A DNA stretch of 64,000 nucleotides from Penium margaritaceum (taxonomy: Eukaryota > Streptophyta > Zygnematophyceae > Desmidiales > Peniaceae), in NCBI GenBank assembly GCA_023375785.1, contig SZWC01000030.1:438194-502193 (forward strand), given 5' to 3'. The position numbers and the translations under genes were made by a program. How positions within the stretch are numbered: position 1 is the stretch's first letter; the number at the start of each line of letters is the position of its first letter. The notes beneath the pieces are model-generated. The model made no database searches and had not been told where the DNA came from. It worked only from the letters and a program-made list of their open reading frames with translations. Below are positions 34,356 to 46,784 of the stretch, in pieces.

Positions 34356-35530
34356 GATGCTGTTTTCAGTGGCGTTGTAGGTGATGCCGATGTTGATGGT
34401 TCCAGCAAGGTTGCGGAAGATCCGCTTCACTGCCTTCTGGTGCTCCGGTCCGGGATTAGTCATGTGTTGGCTGACAGTGCTCACAGCCTGTGCGAAGTCC
34501 GGCCTGGTTGCCACCATCAGGTACATGAGACTGCCGACGGCGCTCTGGTACTTCTGCCACTCAGCTGCATTTGCTTCTCCATTGAAGCTTACGAGGTACT
34601 GCCGCGTCTCCAGCGGCGTGCCGATGGGTTTTGCCTCTGCCATGCGGAACCGCTGCAAAACATCCTTGATGTAGCGGCTCTGGTGCAGCGAGAGAGAGCG
34701 TGACTTGCGGTCACGCATGATCTGGATACCGAGGAAGTATGATGCCTCCCCGAGATCAGACATCTGGAAGCGCTCCTGCATGGCTTCCTTGATCTCCTGC
34801 AGTGCAGACATGCTGTAGGAAAGGAGGAGCATGTCATCCACATAGACAATGATGATGAGGATCTCATGCTCATGTTGCCAGCGATACACGTTGTAGTCAC
34901 ACTCACTGCGCTCAAACCCCATGCACTGCAACGCCGCATCCAACTTCTGGTTCCAAGCACGCGACGCTTGCTTGAGGCCGTACAGCGAATTCTGCAGCTT
35001 GCAGACCAGGTGCTCCTGGCCATCCATGACGAACCCCTCCGGCTGCTCCATGTAGATCTCCTCCTCCAAGTCACCATTCAAGAATGCCGTCTTGACATCC
35101 ATGTGGTGAACCTCGAAGTCCTCAGCTGCTGCATAAGAGAGCAGCGTGCGCACAGAGGCAAACTTTGCAACGGGGGCAAAAGTTTCTGTGTAGTCGATGC
35201 CCTCCTGCTGCGAGTAGCCCTTGGAGACCAGCCTCGCCTTGTACTTTTCCAGGTTACCATCTGCTCCCCGCTTCTTCTTGAAGACCCACTTGCACTTGAT
35301 CACTTTACGTCCAGGTGGACGCTCAGTCAGCTCCCATGTGCCGTTGTCCAGCTGCGACTGTATCTCTTGCTGCACGGCTTGCGCCCAATCTGCTGCATCC
35401 GGTGCAGCCATGGCCTCCTTGTATGACGTTGGCTCATCTGAATCTGCTGCAACTNCAACGTTCATCTGTTCTGGTTTCTGCAGCATCCAGAAATGGCCGC
35501 GCTCACCAGGCTTGTAACGCACCCTGAGAG
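34356..35530 (-). pseudogene. pol: A5 reverse transcriptase and start of RNase H
   Basis: A5 resumes on the minus strand after A6. RT blocks are well kept: [73 protein letters not shown] and the catalytic YVDD (34833-34844), then DLGEASYFLGIQI and ATRPDFAQAVS. It is the most readable RT in the family here. A single undetermined base is at 35456. Confidence 0.93.
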
Positions 35531-36770
35531 GGTACCTCCGACCTGGAGCTGGAGCGTTAGCAGGCGGCTGACGCGGTGCGGCTGGCACAACTGCTTCTGC
35601 TGGTGGTGCTACATCTCTCTCCGCTGCTTCTGCCGATGAAGCTGTTGTATCTGCTGCATCAGACATGGGAGAGTAGAGTGATTCTCCCACTGTCACAGTA
35701 TAGGAAGGATCGGGAGAAACTGGGTCAGGAAGAATTTCTACTCCCATTGTCTCGTCAGCTGCTGGTTCTGTTGCCTATTCACACACAATGTTGGTGCCGA
35801 TGACGTTGCTCTCATTGAAGACAACATCCCTGGAGATGATGACGTGGCCTGTATCCCTCTCGTAGAGGCGTTACGCCTTGCTTGCCACGTCGTAGCCAAT
35901 CATCAGCATCTGCGCACTCTTCGCGTCCCACTTTTGCCGCTTCTCCTTTGGCACGTGCATGTGCGCCAAGCTGCCAAATGCGCGAAGATGACCCACGCTC
36001 GGCTTCTTGCCGAACCACGCCTCGTACGGTGTCATCTGCTCCAGCGCCTTAGTTGGACTGCGGTTCTTCATGTAGACCGCAGTGCTCACGGCTTCAGCCT
36101 AGAAGTCGTAGGTTAGCCGAGCCGTGTGCACCATGGAGCGCGCCGACTCCACAATGGTACGGTTGGCGCGTTCTGCTACCCCGTTCTGTTGCGGCGAGTA
36201 CGGTGCGGTACGCTGCGCCTTGATGCCAGCTGCTTCGAGGTAGTCTTGGAACTCCTTGCCTAGGTATTCTCCACCGCGATCGCTGCACAGCGCCTTGATC
36301 TTCTTGCCGGTCCGGTTCTCCACCATGGCCTTGAACTCCTTGAACCTGTCAAAGCACTGTTCCTTAGAGGAAAGGAAGTACACAGCAGTGTAACGGCTGA
36401 AATCATCAATGAAGGTGAGAAAATACCTAGAGCCTCCAAAGCTCTGAGTCTGCATCGGTCCGCACAAGTCCGTGTAGACCAGCTCCAACACCCCTTTTGC
36501 ACGCTCCCCTGCTCCAGAGAACGCCTCGCGGTGCTGCTTCCCCTCCAAACAGCCAATGCATAATTGCTGCTCAAAGTTAGAGATGGTAGGTAGGTCACGC
36601 ACCATCTCCTTTGCTTGAAGCTGCTGCAAGGCGCGCATGCCAATGTGGCCGTAGCGTGCATGCCAGATCTCGCCATCTGTTGCCTGCACCACTGCTACAA
36701 GACTCTGCTCACGCGGGATCTTGGTCGCCCCCAGCAGGCGGTACATGTCGCCCTCCTTCACCGACTTGGC
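35531..36770 (-). pseudogene. pol: A5 linker and integrase
   Basis: Minus strand. From high coordinates: the pre-integrase zinc block (HARYGHIGMRALQQL, CIGCLEGKQHREAF, about 36540-36690), the integrase core (VYTDLCGPMQ, FIDDFSRYTAVYF, SDRGGEYLGKEF, SPQQNGVAERANRTI, about 36130-36520), the C-terminal KALEQMTPYEAWF block (about 36000-36080) and the acidic linker to about 35540. Confidence 0.92.
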
Positions 36771-37180
36771 CAACTCCTCTCCTGTTTCCTTGTCGAGGAT
36801 GTAGCCGTAATCATCGTCAAAAATGACGCGCAGTCATGTGTTGGTGAGAGAGGACACTGAGAGAAGGTTGAACGCAGCATCAGACACATACAGCACGCCA
36901 TGGAACACTCCCACTTCAATGCCACGCGGGGTCTCCAACCACATCTCCACAATCCCAATCCCCTCACCATACACCACCCGATCATCACCCAAAGCAATCG
37001 GACGGGGGGGAATGGAGAGCAGCTGCGTGAACCATTCCTTGTGGTGCGTCAGACTCTTGGTACACCCTGAGTCCTTGTACCACGCCAGATCCGCTTTTCC
37101 TTATGCGTCATGTCAGACTTCGCCATGAAGAGGCGGTCGCGCACCTCCTTGGCGACGTTCATATTGCCAAAATGGCGTAC
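36771..37180 (-). pseudogene. pol: A5 protease region
   Basis: Minus-strand segment between the gag tail and integrase, with strands equivalent to A6 VVYAEGIGIVEMWLE and GVFHGVLYV and the DSGC-type block near 37065-37090. The copia protease is a short aspartic protease that acts as a dimer. Confidence 0.8.
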
Positions 37181-38122
37181 GCTAGTCTGGTTCTACTGCT
37201 GCTGCTGCTGCTGGCGTTGCTGTGACTGTTGTTGCTGTTGCTGTGGAGTTTGCTGCTTTTGCTACTGCTGTTGCTGTTCCTTCTGGTCCCTCTTGAACTT
37301 GAAGCACTCTTTCTTTTAGTGCCCCTCTTTCTGGCAATAGTGGCACTTGCCCTTCTTCTTGCCTCTCTGCTGCCCGGACTACTGCTGCTGCTGGTTGCGT
37401 GAGCCCATGGCCATGAAAGCTGCTTTACTACTACTGCTGCTGCCATTGCGCTTTGCTGCATTGCGACGCAGTTCCACCTGCACCAAGTGCGTGCAGATGA
37501 AGTCGAGGTCGAGAGTCGGCTGGCACTCCAACGTCTCTCGCACCGTGTCGTAGCTGGTTGGGAGTCCCCTCGGCAAGAGGAGGATGAAGCGCGTCTTTTC
37601 CACAGGGTTGCCGGCCGCTCTCAACTGCTTTGCCAGCTCCTTGGCCCTGTCCAGATACACCTCCATCCCTTCACCACCTTGCATTTTCAGCGCCATCATC
37701 TTTTCCTCCAAAAGCATGAGGAATGCAGGATCCTTGCTCTCATACTTCTTGCACAACGTGTCCCACCCCTCCTTTGCAGTAGCCTTGTCACTCACGTACT
37801 GAAGATGCGGGTTGGAGATGGTGTTGACAAGCAACCTGTAGGCCTGCCTGTCCTTCTTCTTCCACTCCTCATACGTCGCTGGTACAGCTGCAGAAGAACC
37901 CGCATCAGCTGCACCCTTTTGCGGCGTCTTCCCCGCCACCACCTGTACTGCAGTGATGCCTTTTGCCTGTGGAGGCGGAGCGCGCTCGTCGCCGCTCACC
38001 ACCTCCCACAAGCCCCTCTCCTCCAAAAGGAGGCGGGTACGGATCTTCCAAAACGTGAAGTTGGCGCGTCCTTCCAGCCTCTCCAAGGGCTGGGCTGCTG
38101 TTACGACGCCTGCGGCTGCCAT
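37181..38122 (-). pseudogene. gag: A5 gag
   Basis: Minus-strand gag from the ATG at 38122 (MAAAGVVTAAQPLERL). An open stretch of 247 codons (37379-38122) covers the whole gag domain, including LEGRANFTFWKIRTRLLL, YESKDPAFLMLLEEKMMALK and LPTSYDTVRETLECQ. The zinc-knuckle block (about 37290-37340) and the CAG-coded Gln tract (about 37195-37275) follow. Compared with A6, the sequence is very close. Confidence 0.92.
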
Positions 38123-38769
38123 TTTGAGCCTTGGTGATGCTCAGCGCTGCCCTTGGATGGCGGCGCTACCCCTGCTTCTGCTGCTGCTTCTGCCAGAAAT
38201 CTGTCTGACAGAAAATGGACTGTAGATGCCAGCAGGCTGGGAATTTTTAAAAACTGAGCCCACAACTGAAAATTTCAGCTCAAAACCTTTCAGATAGACC
38301 CATAAAACAGGGTCATCAACAGGGGATTTCAAAAGATATGCCCTCTTGAAAACAGGGTATGCTTCTGCTCCTACTCCGACTCAGACCAGCCAGCTTGTAA
38401 ATGGCGTTTCTCCCAAACAAATCGATGGAATGCAAACATGTTTGCACCAATGGAAACCTTAGGAAAAATACTACAATTCGCGTGTGCCACTTTTAAATTT
38501 TGACAAAGAAACGAGGGAGTTATGGTCATCACAAGGCGACAGTCTTACTCATAGAGAAGAGTGTAGCCCTGGCTGACCTCGTTTTGAGCAGAACTCTCAA
38601 TCCGACTGTTGGATCTTTGCGATCCTGGGCTCGTTTGAAAGCTTGTCTCTTGAACTTGAAGATCCAGTGGTTGATTGTTAAATTTGGTGAAGGTTTAACC
38701 CCAACCCGTCATTCTCAAAGTGACAGCCTGTGCTGGCTGAAAGTGGCAGAACTTGGCTCTGATACCAAA
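38123..38769 (-). other. A5 leader with primer-binding site
   Basis: Non-coding leader on the minus strand, 647 bp, with the initiator-Met primer site at 38756-38767 directly beside the 5' LTR. Confidence 0.85.
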
Positions 38770-39507
38770 TGTTGGCTCTGGAGGAGAGAGGGAGCCTTGG
38801 AGCAGCGAGCATGTGTGATTGGAAGGGCGTCACTTGTGCTGAAGAATGGTTGTTCAATCACTCAAAATGATTGATTACATATAGAGCTAGAGCTTGGGCA
38901 AGTCAGCCCTCTCACAAGCCACACCACTTAGCCATGGAGGCTAAGGCTCACATACTAGAGTCCATAATCTCACACAAGGGAGGAAATCAGCCTAGCAATC
39001 AGGCTAACCACTCACACACGACCTAGAGAGCTAGAGAATGCTCTCATGGCACACTCCTAGTGGTCACATAACCCACAAACCCATGGAGAATCGCCATGTG
39101 TCCATGGCTAGCACACAAGGATCTCACCTCACCTAAAAAGTAAGGAGAGGTACCTCTATCCTAGTCAGCACACTCTGACAAGGCAATCCTAAGACCAAGG
39201 ACCTCTTTGGATATTTCTCCCATCAGGTCTTGACCCTGGACCTCTTGCCTTTCTCTTTTCTCAGGCTAAGGCATGGAGCCATCACCCATGCCCACCCAGA
39301 CATCGACGGTCCATGACCCCCGAAACTTCGAAAATTCATATCTCCTAATCCGACCGTTGGATCGGCCTCAAACTTGGACCGTAGACATTTTGCCACCTGA
39401 TCTTTCTAATGGTGAAGCTGGATTGGCGGTCGGAGCAGGCATCTGGTACTTTCCTGGAACTTGCTCCTGTGGACATGAAACTGAGCCAGATGGCTCCTTG
39501 CCCAACA
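38770..39507 (-). repeat. 5' LTR of A5
   Basis: A 738 bp family A LTR from TGTTGGCTCTGG to GCCCAACA, followed by the right copy of the CTTCT target duplication (39508-39512). Confidence 0.95.
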
Positions 39508-39512
39508 CTTCT

Positions 39513-40300
39513 TGCCAGATTGGTTCTCCACCCTGGCCTTGAACTCCTTGAATTTGTCAAAGCACTGGTCCTTGGAAGAAAGGAAGTACACAGCAATGTA
39601 ATGGCTAAAATCATCAATTAAGGTGAGAAGATACCTTCAGCCTCCAAAGCTTTGGGTCTGCATCAGTCCATTCAAGTCCGTGTGGACCAGCTCCAATAGC
39701 TCTTTTGCACGCTCCCCTGCTCTTGAGAACGCCTCGCGGTGCTACTGCCCCTCATAACAACCGATGCATAACTACTACTCAAAGTTAGAGATGGTAGGCA
39801 GGTCACGCACCATCTACTTTGCTTAAAGCTGCTACAAGGCGCGCATGCCGATGTGGCCGTAGCACGCATGCCAGATCTCGCCATCTGTCGGCTGTACCAC
39901 TGCTGCAAGACTCTGCTCATGCGGGATCTTGGTCGCCTCCAGCAGGTGGTACATGTCGCCCTCCTTCACCGACTTGGCCAACTCCTCTCCTGTTTCCTTG
40001 TTGAGGATCTAGCCAAAATCATCGTCAAAAATGACGCGCAGTCCTGTGTTGGTGAGAGAGGACACTGAGAGAAGATTGAATACAACATCAAGCACATACA
40101 GCACGCCATGGAACACTCCCACTTCAATGCCACGCGGGGTCTCCAACCACATCTCCACAATCCCAATCCCCTGGCATACACCACCTGATGATCACCCAAA
40201 GCAATTGGAGGAGGAGAAATGGAGAGCAGCTGCGTGAACCACTCGTGGTACACCCCGAGTCCTTGTACCACGCCAGATCCGCCTTTTCCTTCTGCGACAT
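39513..40300 (-). pseudogene. A4 integrase N-terminal half and protease
   Basis: A4 resumes beyond A5 on the minus strand. The integrase core start (FLSSKDQCFDKFKEFKA, about 39530-39600), the pre-integrase block (about 39720-39890) and the protease region with DSGC near 40250 can be followed. It continues the 24240-26249 block, and A5 fills the gap between. Broken. Confidence 0.85.
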
Positions 40301-41974
40301 GTCAGACTTCGCCATGAAGAGGCGGTCGCGCACCTCCTTGGCGACGTTCATGTTGCCAAAATGGCGCACGCTAATCTGGTTCTGCTGCTGCTGCTGCTGC
40401 TGCTGCCGTTGCTATGACTGCTGCTGCTGTTGCTGTGGAGATTGCTGCTTTTGCTGCTGCTGCTGCTGCTCCTTCTGGTCCCTCTTAAACTTGAAGCACT
40501 CTTTCTTGTAGTGCCCCTCTTTCTGGCAATAGTGGCACTTGCCCTTCTTCTTGCCTCTCTGCTGCCCGGACTGCTGCTGCTGGTTGCGTGAGCCCATGGC
40601 CATGAAAGCTGCTTCACTGCTGCTGCTGCCGCCATTGCACTTTGCTGCATTGCGACGCAGTTCCACCTGCACCAAGTGCGTGCAAATGAAGTCGAGGTCG
40701 AGAGTCGGCTGGCACTCCAACGTCTCTCGTACCGTGTCGTAGCTGGTTGGGAGTCCCCTCAGCAAGAGGAGAATGAAGCGCGTCTCTTCCACAGGATTGC
40801 CAGCCGCTCTCAGTTGCTTTGCCAGCTCCTTTGCCCTGTCCAGATACGCCTCCATCCCTTCACCACCCTGCATTTTCAGCGCCATCATCTTTTCCTCCAA
40901 AAGCATGAGGAATGCAGGATCCTTGCTCTCANATGGAGAGCAGCTGCGTGAACCACTCGTGGTACACCCCGAGTCCTTGTACCACGCCAGATCCGCCTTT
41001 TCCTTCTGCGACATGTCAGACTTCGCCATGAAGAGGCGGTCGCGCACCTCCTTGGCGACGTTCATGTTGCCAAAATGGCGCACGCTAGTCTGGTTCTGCT
41101 ACTGCTGCTGCTGCAGGCGTTGCTGTGACTGCTGTTGCTGTTGCTATGGAGATTGCTGCTTTTGCTACTGCTGCTGCTGCTTCTTCTAGTCCCTCTTGAA
41201 CTTGAAGCACTCTTTCTTGTAGTGCCCCTCTTTCTGGAAATAGTGGCACTTGCCCTTCTTCTTGCCTCTCTGCTACCCAGACTGCTGCTGCTGGTGGTTG
41301 CGTGAGCCCATGGCCATGAAAGCTGCTTCAATGCTGCTGCTGCTGCCATTACGCTTTGTTGCATTCTGACGCAGTTCCACCTACACCAAATGTGTGCAGA
41401 TGAAGTCGAGGTGGAGAGTCGGCTGCCACTCCAACGTCTCTTGCACCGTGTCGTATCTGGCTGGGAGTTCCCTCAGCAAGAGGAGGATGAAGTGCGTTTC
41501 TTCCACAGGGTTGGCGGCCGCTCTCAACTGCTTCGGCAACTCCTTTGCCCTGTCCAGATACGCCTCCATCCCTTCATAACCCTACATTTTCAGCGCCATC
41601 ATCTTTTCCTCCAAAAGTATGAGGAAGGTAGGATCCTTACTCTCGTACTTCTTGCACAACGAATCCCACCCCTCCTTTACAGTAGCATTGTCACTCACGT
41701 ACTGAAGATGTGGGTTGGAGATGGTGTTGACAAGCAACCTGTAGGCCTGCCTGTCCTTCTTCTTCCACTCCTGATATGCCGCTGGTACAGCTATAGAAGA
41801 ACCCGCATCAGCTACACCCTTTTGCGGCGTCTTCCCCGCCACCACCTCAGCTGCGGTGATGCCTTTTGCCTGTGGAGCCCGAGCGCGCTCGTCGCCGCTC
41901 ACCACCTCCAACAAGCCCCTCTCCTCCAAAAGGAGGTGGGTACGGATCTTCCAAAACGTGAAGTTGGCGCGTTC
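40301..41974 (-). pseudogene. A4 gag region, duplicated around a lone N
   Basis: Minus-strand family A gag. The stretch 40219-40931, covering the protease-side block, Gln tract, zinc knuckle and part of the gag domain, is followed by an N at 40932 and then by a second version of the same segment from 40933 to about 41645. The two versions differ at many positions, so this is not a simple overlap. The gag N-terminal portion follows to about 41970. I read it as one gag locus assembled from two sources, or a true partial duplication. Confidence 0.75.
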
Positions 41975-42378
41975 TGCTCCTACTCCAACTCAGACCAGCC
42001 AGCTTGTAAACGGTGTTTCTCCCAAACGAATCTATGAATTGCAAATAATTTTGCACGAATGGAAATCTTAGGAAAAATACTACAAGTAGTATGTGCCAAG
42101 TTTTAAATTTGACAAAGAAACAAGAGAGTTATGGTCATCACAAGGCGACAGTCTTACTCATAGAGAAGAGTGTAGCCCTGGCCGACCTCGTTTTGAGCAT
42201 AACTCTCAATCTGCTTGTTGGATCTTTGCAGTCTTGGGCTCGTTGGAAAGCTTGTCTTTTGAACTTGAAAATCCAGTACTCGATCCTCAAATCTGGTGAA
42301 GGTTTCACCACGACCCGTCACTCTCAATGTGACGGCCTGTGCTGGCTGAAAGTGGCAGAACTTGGCTCTGATACCATA
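41975..42378 (-). other. A4 leader with primer-binding site
   Basis: Family A leader on the minus strand, shorter than in A5 and A6, with the primer site at 42365-42376 beside the 5' LTR. Confidence 0.8.
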
Positions 42379-43116
42379 AGTTGGATGTGGAGGAGAGAGG
42401 GAGCCTTGGAGCAGCGAGCATGTGGGATTGGAAGGGCATCACTTGTGCTGAAGAATGGTTGTTCATCCACTCAAAATGATGGAGTACATATAGTGCTAGA
42501 GCTTGGGCAAGTCAGCCCTCTCACAAGCCACACCACTTAGCCATGGAGGCTAAGGCTCACACACTAGAGTCCATAATCTCACACAAGGGGAGAAATCAGC
42601 CTAGTAATCAGGCTGACCACTCACACACGACCTAGAGAGCTAGAGAGTGCTCTCATGGCACACTCCTAGTAGTCACATAACCCACAAACCCATGGAGATT
42701 CGCCATGTGTCCATGGCTATTACGCAAGGATCCAATCTCACCTAAAAAGTAAGGAGAGGTACCTTTATCCTAGTCAGCACACTCTGACAAGGCAATCCTA
42801 GGACGAAGAATCTTTTTGGATATTTCTCCCATCAGGTCTTGACCCTGGACCTCTTGCCTTTTTCTTTTCTCAGGCTAAGGCATCAAGCCATCACCCATGC
42901 CCTCCCAGACACCGACGGTCCATGACCCCCAAAACTTTGAAAATTCATATCTCCCAATCCGACTGTTGGATCGGCCTCAAACTTGGACCGTGGACATTTT
43001 GCCACCTGATCTTTCTTATGATGAATTTGGATTGACGATCGAAACAGGCATCTGGTACTTTCCTGGAACTTGCTCCTATGGACCTTAAACTGAGCCGGAT
43101 GGCTCCTTTCCTAACA
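42379..43116 (-). repeat. 5' LTR of A4
   Basis: A 738 bp family A LTR sharing private variants with 15423-16159. It is followed by CGTAC (43117-43121), the right target duplication in A3 RNase H. Confidence 0.92.
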
Positions 43117-44500
43117 CGTACATCGTGCTCAAGATTCTTGGCGAGTGCGATTGGGCTTTCTTTATCGACGCGTACAGGAACTAGAACTACTGCACTTTCA
43201 CTCATCTTTGCCATGAGACACTGAAGCCAAACTGCTTCCTCGGCTCCAAAGCTGAGAGAGACATACTCAGCTTCCGTGCTTGAGGTGGCCACGACCACGT
43301 GCCGCTTGCTGTAATAGCTGATGGCCCCACCATTCATGAGGAAGACAGGTCCAGAGATGGACTTACGGTTGTAAGGGTTTGAAGCCCAATACGGTCTCTG
43401 TAGCCGATCATGCTGTTGTCGTAACCGTTGTAAGTGATACCGATGTTGATGATTTCAGCAAGATTGCGGAAAGTCCACTTCACTTTCTTCTGGTGCTCAG
43501 GTCCGGGGTATTCCATGTGCTGGCTCACAGCGCTAACAGCCTGTGCGAGGTCCGGCTTGGGTATAACCATCAGTTATATGAGGCAGGAAATGGCCCTCTC
43601 GTACTTCTGCCCCTCAGCTGCCTTTGCCTCTCGATTGAAGCTCATGAGGTAGTGCCGCGTCTCCAGCGGCGTACGGATGGGTTTTGCCTCTGCCATGCCG
43701 AACTGCTACAAGATATCCTTGATGTAGCGACTCTATTACAATGAGAGAGAGCGTGATTTACGGTCACGCGTGATCTGGAAACCGAGGAAGTATGATGTCT
43801 CTCCGAGATCAGACTTTTGGAAGCGCTCCTGCATGGTTTCCTTGAAGCCCTCCAGTGCAGACATGCTGTTGGAAAGGAGCATGTCATCCACATAGACGAT
43901 GATGATAAGCACCTCATGACCATCTTGCTAGCGATAAACAATGTAGTCACACTAACTTTGCTCAAACCCCATGCACTGTAGCGGCGCATCCAATTTCTGG
44001 TTCCAAGCACGCAACGCTTGCTTGAGGCCGTACAGCGACGTTTGCAGCTTGCAAACCAGATGCTCCTCGCCATCCATGACGAATCCCTGTGGCTACTCCA
44101 TCTAAATCTCCTCCTCCAGGTCACTGTTCAGGAATGCCGTCTTGACGTCCATGTGGTGGACCTCAAAGTCCTCTACTGCTTCATAGGAAAGGAGCGTACG
44201 TACAGAGGCAAACTTGGCAACAGAGGCGAAGGTTTCAGTATAATCCAAACCCTCTTGCTGCGAGTAGCCCTTCGCCACCAGCCTCGCCTTTGACTTTCCT
44301 ACGTTCCCATCTACTCCTTGCTTCTTCTTGAATACCCACTTGCACTTGATCACCTTACGTCCAGGTGGATGCTCAGTCACCTCCCATGTACCGTTATCGA
44401 GCTACGACTGTATCTCCTGCTGTACAACTTGCGCCCAATCTGCTACATCCGATGCAATCATGGCCTCCTTGAACAACGTCGGCAGTAACTACGACGTTCA
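43117..44500 (-). pseudogene. A3 RNase H and RT remnant
   Basis: A3 resumes on the minus strand with RNase H (43122-43580: STEAEYVSLSFGAEEAVW, GAISYYSKRH) and RT (43640-44500: [46 protein letters not shown]). It is more diverged from the family than A5, consistent with its greater age. Many breaks. Confidence 0.87.
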
Positions 44501-45960
44501 TCTGGTGTAGTTTTTGGAGCATCGAGAAATACCCGCGCTCACCAGGCTTGTATTACACCCTGAGAGAGTACCTTCGACTTGGTACTGGAGCATTAGCAGG
44601 CAGCTGGCGTAGTGCTCCTGGTACAACTACTCCTGCTGATGGTGGTGCATCTTCTTCCACTGCTTCTGCCGATGAGGCCGTTGTATCTGCTACATCCAAC
44701 ATGGGAGAATAGAGTTATTTTCCCACTATCACAGTAGAGGAGGGGTGAGAAAAGACAAATTAAGGGAGGATATCTGCTTCTACTACCTCGTGAGCTACTG
44801 GATCTACTGCCTTTTCCTAAATGATGTTGGTGCCGATTACGTTACTTTCGTTGAAAATAACATCCCCGGAGATGATGACATAGCCAGTATCCCTCTTCTA
44901 CAGACAATACACCTTGCTTACCACGTCGTAGTCAATAATCAGTATATGCCCGCTCATCGCGTCCACTTCTGCCGCTTCTCCTTTGGCACGTGCATGTGCG
45001 CTGAGCTGCCTAACGCGCGAAGATGGCCCACGTTCGACTTCTTGCTGAACCACGCTTCGTACGGCGTCATCTCCTCCAGGGCCTTTGTTGGACTGCGGTT
45101 CTTGATATACACCACATTTCTCTCTGCTTCGGCCCAAAAGCCGTAGGTCATCCGAGCCGCATGCAGCATGGAGCGCGCCGAGTCAATAATGGTATGGTTG
45201 GCACGTTCTACTACCAAGTTCTGCTACGACGAATATGGTGGTGTGCGTTGCGCCTTGATACCTGCTACTGCGAGGTAGTCCTGGAACTTTTTGCTGAGGT
45301 ACTCTCCACCGCGGTTGCTGCATAGCGCCTTGATTCTCTTGCCAGTCTGGTTCTCCACCATGGCCTTGAACTCCTTGAACCTGTCAAAGGACTGGTCTTT
45401 GGAGGAAAGGAAGTACACAACAGTGTAACGGTTAAAATCATTAATGAAGGTGAGAAAATACCTAGAGCCTCCAAAGCTCTGGATCTGCATCAGGCCACAC
45501 AAGTCCGTGTGGACCAGCTACAACACCTCCTTTATGCACTCCCCAACTCTGGAGAACGCCTCGCGATGCTGCTTCCCTTCCAAAGGTGATGCATAACTGC
45601 TACTCAAAGTTAGAGATGGTGGGCAAGTCACGTACCATCCGCTTTGTTTTAAGTTGCTACAAGGTGCGCATGTCGATGTGGCCGTAGCGCGCATGTTAGA
45701 TTTTGCCATCTGTGGCCTACACCACTGCTAGAAGACATTGCTTGCGCGGGATCTTGGTCGCCCCCAACAGGCGATACATGTCACCTTCCTTTACCAACCT
45801 TGCCAATTCCTCTCGTGTTTCCTTGTCGAGTATGTAGCCATCGTCATCGTTAAAGACGACTCGTTGTCATGTGTTGGTGAGGGAGGACAGAGAGAGAAGA
45901 TTGAACGGAGCATTAGGTACGTATAGTACGCCATGGAACACTCCCACTTCAATGCCACGT
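44501..45960 (-). pseudogene. A3 linker, integrase and protease remnant
   Basis: Minus strand. Integrase core [21 protein letters not shown] (about 45380-45470) and [12 protein letters not shown] (about 45290-45320), the C-terminal KALEEMTPYEAWFSKK block (about 45030-45090), then an acidic linker to about 44560. The pre-integrase block lies at 45540-45710. Broken. Confidence 0.85.
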
Positions 45961-46784
45961 GAGATCTCCAAATTCATCTCCACAATCCCAATCCCCTCAG
46001 CAAATAGTGGCACTTGCCCTTCTTCCTGCCTCTCTGCTGTGCACAGTGCAGCTGCTACTAGTTGTGTAAATCCATGGCCATGAAAGTTGCTTCACTACTA
46101 TTGCTGCCGCCATTGTACTTTGCTGCATTGTGACGCAACTCTACTTGCACCAGGTGCTTGCATATGAAGTCGAGGTCGAGAGTTGGCTGGCACTCTGTCT
46201 CTCGTACCGTATGATAGCTTGTTGGGAGTCCCCTTATCAATAGGAGGACAAAGCGCGTGTCTTCGACAGGGTTGCGCCGCTTTCAACTGCTTCGCCAGCT
46301 CCTTTACCCTGTCCAATTACACCTCCATCCCTTCGTCATCCTGCATTTTTAGCGCCATTATCTTCTCCTCCGAAAGCATGAGGAATGCAAGATACTTGCT
46401 CTCATACTTCTTGCACAACGTGTCCCATTGCTCTTTTCCAGTAGCCTTGTCACTCACATACTGAAGATGCGGATTGGACATGGTATTGACAAGCAGCCTG
46501 GAATCCTGCCTGTCCTTCTTCTTCCACTCCTCATATGCCGCTCCTGCTTTCGCAGATGAACTTGCAGCTCCTACACCCTTTTGCGGCATCTTTCAAGTCA
46601 CCACCTACGATACGGTGATCCCTATTGCTTATGGAGGCGGAACGCGCTCATCGCCGTTCACCACCTCCCACAAGCCCCTCTCCTCCAGAAGGAGGTGGGC
46701 ATGGATCTTCCAAAACATGAAATTGGCGCGTCGTTCTAGCCTCTCCAAGGGTTGGCCTGTACTCACTACGCCTGCTATTGCCAT
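45961..46784 (-). pseudogene. A3 gag remnant
   Basis: Minus-strand family A gag, from the ATG near 46784 to about 45990, where it passes into the protease region. The gag domain blocks (YEEWKKKDRQ, VSDKATGKEQWDTLCKKYESK, EEKIMALKM) are visible. The Gln-rich tail seen in other copies is hardly visible. Broken. Confidence 0.8.

Larger units (their letters stand above)
26250..39507 (-). mobile_element. A5: family A element, minus, hosting A6
   Basis: LTRs are at 26250-27285 (3', inflated by an assembly overlap) and 38770-39507 (5'). Both begin with the variant TGTTGGCTCTGG, seen in no other copy here. The flanks are an exact CTTCT duplication (26245-26249 and 39508-39512), set in A4 integrase. 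Internal sequence is at 27286-27716 and 34356-38769, interrupted by A6. The gag, integrase and RT frames are long and match the family well, with several breaks. LTR divergence is uneven: about 1% over the first 515 bases compared but about 8% in the last 240. Confidence 0.92.
15423..43116 (-). mobile_element. A4: family A element, minus, hosting C1 and A5
   Basis: LTRs lie at 15423-16159 (3') and 42379-43116 (5'). They share private variants absent from most other copies: an AGTTGG start, CTAACA end, ATATAGTGC and GAGATTCGCC. The flanks AGTAC (15418-15422) and CGTAC (43117-43121) are a target duplication with one mismatch, set in A3 RNase H. The internal sequence is in three blocks: 16160-16587, 24240-26249 and 39508-42378. 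They are separated by C1 and A5. About 5% of compared LTR positions differ. The element is broken and its gag region also holds a doubtful assembly join at 40932. Confidence 0.9.
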
